NCBI GenBank assembly: GCA_905233275.1
Contig: CAJODR010000006.1
Location: 1 to 54,377 of the forward strand
Source: an uncultured Bacteroidales bacterium
GTDB lineage: Bacteria; Bacteroidota; Bacteroidia; Bacteroidales; UBA932
DNA length: 54,377 nt
Direction: 5' to 3'
In this document: positions 51,195 to 54,377 of the stretch, piece by piece
Numbering within the stretch: the stretch's first letter is position 1
Layout of the letters: every line of letters begins with the position of its first letter
Position numbers and translations under genes: made by a program
The notes under the pieces: generated by a model
Told to the model about the DNA's origin: nothing
The model's database searches: none
The model's input: only the letters and a program-made list of their open reading frames with translations

Positions 51195-54100
51195 ATGAAA
51201 CGGATTATCACAATCCTGGCCCTCTGTTCCCTGTTGCCGCTGCTGCCCGTCGCATGCGGCGGCAACGAGGATCCGGGCTATGAGATCGGTCCGCCGGAAT
51301 CCGAGCCCGACACTCCGGAAAACCCTCCGGAGAATCCGCCCGAGAACCCGCCGGAAAATCCCCCGTCCGATTCTGACGCCCAGCGGCTTGCCCGCCTGGG
51401 CCAGACTCCGGTTGTAGCGGTGTACTTCACCGAGTATACCACTTCGGCCGAATTCCCGACATTGGAAGACGTTCGCTGCTTTACCCACATCAACGTCGGT
51501 CACGCACGCTTCAAAAACCCCAAGACGGGTGACGGCGGGCTTGAAATCAAATCCCCGGGCCCCGACTACATAAAGCGCCTCGTCGCCTACAAGACCAGCT
51601 ATCCGGAGCTCAAACTCCTGCTCTTCATCGGCGGCTGGGGCAAGAATGCCGACGGCTTCTCCGAAATGGCCAAAGACCCGGAGAAGCGCAAGCTGTTCTG
51701 CAGCGAATGCGTTCGCCTCTGCAAGGAATACGGTCTCGACGGTGTCGACCTCGACTGGGAGTATCCCACATACTCGGCCAAGACGACTCTCGACGACGGC
51801 TCCATCTATTACAACGGCGCAGACCCGTCCGACACCAAGAATTTCACCACCCTCGTAAAAGAGTTGCGTGAAGCCCTCGGCAACGACAAACTCATCACCT
51901 ACGCCGCCAATGACGAAGGCCGTTACATCAACAACAAGGAAGTCCTCGAATGGGTCGATTTCATCAATGTAATGACCTATTCGATGGGAGATCCCTCTCC
52001 TTCCAATCCATCCAATCAGAAGCACAATTCACCGCTTTACACGAGTTCGCGCTTCAAAAACAGCCGTGGCGGTGCAGACTGCATCGAGATCTTCCACAAC
52101 CAGGGAGTTCCCTACGACAGGATGAACTACGGAATTGGCTTCTACGGCCACGGTGACGGCAGCGTCTATCCTTCCTCCGTCTCCTATACCATCGCCCGCG
52201 AGGCGCTGGAAAAGGGCACGGCAAAAGGCAAGAGCGTCGCCGGCTACAACCAGCGCTGGTGGGATGCCGAAAGCCGGAGCTGCTACCTCGGCGATGCTGC
52301 CGGAGTCATGTACGCCAGCTTTGAGGATATCGAATCCATCGGCTACAGGGTCGGATTCGCCAAGGATAAGGGCATGCTGGGTGTCTTCGCATGGGAATAC
52401 CGTGAGGACGACTCCGAAGGCACGCTCCGCAAGGCTCTCCGCAAGCTCATGAACGGAGAGACTCCGGACAATCCCGACCCCGGTCCCGGCCCGGATAACC
52501 CCTCCACCGACGACGGTCCCGATCCGTCTTCATGCACGGACCTCGGCTCAAAGGCTACCGCCAACTGCTACATCGTCTCCAAGGCCGGCTCTTACAAGTT
52601 CAAGCCGGTCAAAGGAAATTCGACGAATTCAGTCGGCACAGTGTCCAAGGCAGAAGTCCTGTGGGAGAGCACGTCAGGCCTGATTTCGGCCGTCGGCAGC
52701 AAGAGCGGTTGGATTACATTCTCGACCGCTTCTACGCTCAAGTACGGCAATGCTCTCATCGGGGCGAAGGATTCCAGCGGAAAGATTCTCTGGAGCTGGC
52801 ATATCTGGATCCCCAAGGGTGATGTCACGGGCGCGCTCTACAGCCTCTCATGGTACACCATGATGAGCCGCAACCTCGGCGCAATTGAGGACGCGTCGGC
52901 TTCCGCAGGCAGTGATTCATACGGTCTCCTATACCAGTGGGGCCGCAAGGATCCGTTCCTCCCCGAGTCGCCCGCAAACAAGAAGTCCGGCACGATGACT
53001 CTCGACGAGAGTATTCAGAACCCGACCACATTCGCCTGCAACGAAGGCACATGGATGGCCAGCGTAGACGGCACCGTATGGGGCGACAAGACCACCAAGT
53101 CTGTGTACGACCCCTGCCCTCCGGGCTACAAAGTCCCCATGAGGGAGGACGTCACCGCCCTCTTCCAGGCTGACGCCATCTCCGGCGTCACCGGATGGCA
53201 GTTCGCTTCCGGCCACGCGTTCGCAATTGGCGATCCCAAGGTATGGTTCCCTTACTGCGGCTACATTGACGCCTCCGGTAACTATGTGGGCTCCGGCTCC
53301 TACACAAAGATCTGGAACTCCCACATGGACAGCGCCAACAACCAGGGCTACGGAATATTCGTCAACAACGAATCGTCCACGCGTTCCTCGCAGAAGGCAG
53401 CCCAGGGCGGTTCCGTACGCTGCATCTCCGAGACGCAGGCCACATTCACCAATGAGGCCGGCATGCCCGTCCAGGGCAGCTACACGCGAATCGTCTTCGA
53501 CAGCAGCATAGTCGAACTGTCCGGTCTCTGCCTCTCCAAGGACAAGGACTTCCTCTGGGGCGTCGGTGACGAAGGCTACCTCTACAAATTCACCAACCTC
53601 GACGGTGCCGTGACCGACATCACCGTGGCGACGCCACCTCTCGGCCATGACGCCTTCTACGGCGGGCAGTACTACTCCGAGTCCGCCGGCGCCTACAAGG
53701 ACTACTGGTACGACATGGAGGGCATCACGATCGATCCCGATACCGGAGACCTCTATTTCGCCTACGAGCCCAAGCGCGTGTTCCGCGTCAAATCTCCTTA
53801 CACCACGGTGGAAAAGAAGCTCTTCGACGTGGAAGAGGCCAAGGACATGAGCAATTCCGGCATGGAAGGCATCACATGGTACAAAGGTGACCTCTACGTC
53901 GGTTCCCAAAGCGGTGCCACGCTCTGGCGCTACACCGTCAGCGGCACCAAGAAGTGGAAAAAACAGCTCGGCAGCATCGCTCCCGGCATCCAGGAAGTAG
54001 GAGACCTCTTCTACGACAGTCAGACAGACCTCCTCTGGGTAGCCGACTCCGAAGCCCACAAGCTCTTCGTCTTCGACGGCGAAGCCACCAAGCTCAAGGC

Positions 54101-54233
54101 CATCTACGACGTCTCCTTCATCGGCAACGCCGAATCCGTCTGCGTCGACCACGCCCGCAAATGCGTCTGGGTCGGCGACGATGGCTCCACCTCCAAAATC
54201 TACAAGATAGCCTTCACCGGTCTCGACATGTAG
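51195..54233 (+). CDS. GH18 - Fib-succ-type - beta-propeller fusion lipoprotein
   Basis: A 1012-residue lipoprotein (lipobox PVAC, Cys21) with three modules. After a linker of repeated NPPE units comes a GH18 barrel (about 65-425) with DGVDLDWEYP, catalytic Glu189. A second Pro/Asp linker is followed by a domain (about 450-755) like the C-terminal half of the previous protein (ANCYIVSKAGSYKFKPV, LWSWHIWIPK, YQWGRKDPFLP, YDPCPPGYKVP). The last ~250 residues (765-1012) look like a beta-propeller of the SdiA-regulated/esterase-like phytase type (LSGLCLSKDKDFLWGVGDEG, MEGITIDPDTGDLYFAYE, MEGITWYKGDLYVGSQSG, VGDLFYDSQTDLLWVADSE). It probably cuts and holds N-glycans at the surface. The role of the propeller is unknown. 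Confidence 0.88.
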   Translation: MKRIITILALCSLLPLLPVACGGNEDPGYEIGPPESEPDTPENPPENPPENPPENPPSDSDAQRLARLGQTPVVAVYFTEYTTSAEFPTLEDVRCFTHINVGHARFKNPKTGDGGLEIKSPGPDYIKRLVAYKTSYPELKLLLFIGGWGKNADGFSEMAKDPEKRKLFCSECVRLCKEYGLDGVDLDWEYPTYSAKTTLDDGSIYYNGADPSDTKNFTTLVKELREALGNDKLITYAANDEGRYINNKEVLEWVDFINVMTYSMGDPSPSNPSNQKHNSPLYTSSRFKNSRGGADCIEIFHNQGVPYDRMNYGIGFYGHGDGSVYPSSVSYTIAREALEKGTAKGKSVAGYNQRWWDAESRSCYLGDAAGVMYASFEDIESIGYRVGFAKDKGMLGVFAWEYREDDSEGTLRKALRKLMNGETPDNPDPGPGPDNPSTDDGPDPSSCTDLGSKATANCYIVSKAGSYKFKPVKGNSTNSVGTVSKAEVLWESTSGLISAVGSKSGWITFSTASTLKYGNALIGAKDSSGKILWSWHIWIPKGDVTGALYSLSWYTMMSRNLGAIEDASASAGSDSYGLLYQWGRKDPFLPESPANKKSGTMTLDESIQNPTTFACNEGTWMASVDGTVWGDKTTKSVYDPCPPGYKVPMREDVTALFQADAISGVTGWQFASGHAFAIGDPKVWFPYCGYIDASGNYVGSGSYTKIWNSHMDSANNQGYGIFVNNESSTRSSQKAAQGGSVRCISETQATFTNEAGMPVQGSYTRIVFDSSIVELSGLCLSKDKDFLWGVGDEGYLYKFTNLDGAVTDITVATPPLGHDAFYGGQYYSESAGAYKDYWYDMEGITIDPDTGDLYFAYEPKRVFRVKSPYTTVEKKLFDVEEAKDMSNSGMEGITWYKGDLYVGSQSGATLWRYTVSGTKKWKKQLGSIAPGIQEVGDLFYDSQTDLLWVADSEAHKLFVFDGEATKLKAIYDVSFIGNAESVCVDHARKCVWVGDDGSTSKIYKIAFTGLDM

Positions 54234-54249
54234 CACAACCCAAACCCCA

Positions 54250-54347
54250 ATCGAGTAGGAGGTAAACGAAAGTAATGAAGTTTATCTCCTACTTTCGTTT
54301 ACCGACCTCTCACACCACCGTACGTGCCGTTCGGCATACGGCGGTTC
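54250..54347 (-). mobile_element. 3' end of a group II intron (domains V and VI)
   Basis: On the minus strand, 54347 down to about 54310 reads as a group II intron domain V: GAACCGCCGTATGC, a GAAC-like cap, GGCACGTACGGTGGT, then GTGAGAGGTCG. Next comes a perfect 14-bp stem (54261-54274 with 54290-54303), a domain VI-like hairpin, and the tail CTCCTACTCGAT, a typical 3' end close to 54250. The intron body and any reverse-transcriptase ORF would lie to the right, outside the window. The 3' end is only about 17 bases from the stop of the GH18 fusion gene, so the intron sits just downstream, possibly at that gene's transcription terminator. Confidence 0.65.
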
Positions 54348-54377
54348 CTCATATTCTGTGCAATTGAACATAGTAGT

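Noticed and set aside
1..54377. CRISPR arrays, rRNA genes, insertion-sequence transposases
   Set aside because: None were seen: no regularly spaced short repeats, no rRNA segments and no transposase ORFs. The Pro-rich repeated codons near 35650-35710 and 51300-51365 are protein linkers.

Overview
The window looks like chromosomal DNA of a gut Bacteroidales bacterium. It has two SusC/SusD pairs, BACON-type and fimbrillin-like lipoproteins, a Ser-type sulfatase with its radical-SAM maturase, two GH92 genes, RicT/PSP1 and a GldH-like lipoprotein, promoters of the Bacteroidetes TAnnTTTG type, and very few Shine-Dalgarno sites. Most of the window is GC-rich with tightly overlapping genes, which suggests a high-GC Bacteroidales lineage (Alistipes-like or similar). 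I cannot fix the genus from sequence alone.

Region 1 (1-6530) is accessory and visibly more AT-rich. It opens with the 3' end of a hipA-like kinase gene. A ~5.4 kb cassette follows, bounded by 127-bp inverted repeats (517-643 and 5938-6064) whose inner 40 bp are identical. Inside, all on the minus strand, lie a tyrosine recombinase with an apparent one-base frameshift near its N-terminus, a promoter and hairpin-bearing leader, a 48-residue small protein, and a 1181-residue modular surface lipoprotein. To its right are a tRNA remnant lacking its T-arm, tRNA-Gln(CTG), and a possible small RNA. The cassette is the best candidate here for an undescribed system: an invertible or mobile surface-antigen module carrying its own recombinase.

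Region 2 (6496-20925) is mostly housekeeping. A minus-strand cluster carries a radical-SAM sulfatase maturase, a glycerophosphodiesterase/nucleotide-pyrophosphatase fusion and a divergent short chorismate synthase, with a sulfatase transcribed the other way from a possibly leaderless promoter. tRNA-Arg(TCT) follows. Next is a long minus-strand operon led by a clear promoter at 20918: thioredoxin, a beta-barrel OMP, polyprenyl synthase, holB-like, ricT, gldH-like, trmB, a YitT-family protein and an M3 peptidase.

Region 3 (20944-54233) is one large polysaccharide utilisation locus, most plausibly for high-mannose N-glycans. A divergent centre holds a LacI/AraC hybrid (XylR-type) regulator. To the left runs an operon for a GH130 phosphorylase, two GH92 alpha-mannosidases and mannose-6-phosphate isomerase. 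To the right run a ROK sugar kinase, a GH2 enzyme of the endo-beta-mannosidase/exo-glucosaminidase branch, alkaline phosphatase, GH20, GH18, SusC/SusD, a second SusC-like/SusD pair, two BACON-type lipoproteins, a fimbrillin-like surface lipoprotein, and a 1012-residue GH18-lectin-like-beta-propeller fusion. In the inferred scheme, surface GH18 enzymes release glycan, binding lipoproteins and SusCD capture and import it, periplasmic GH92/GH20/GH2 and phosphatase trim it, and cytoplasmic GH130, ROK kinase and ManA feed mannose and GlcNAc into central metabolism. The right edge holds what looks like the 3' end (domains V and VI) of a group II intron on the minus strand.
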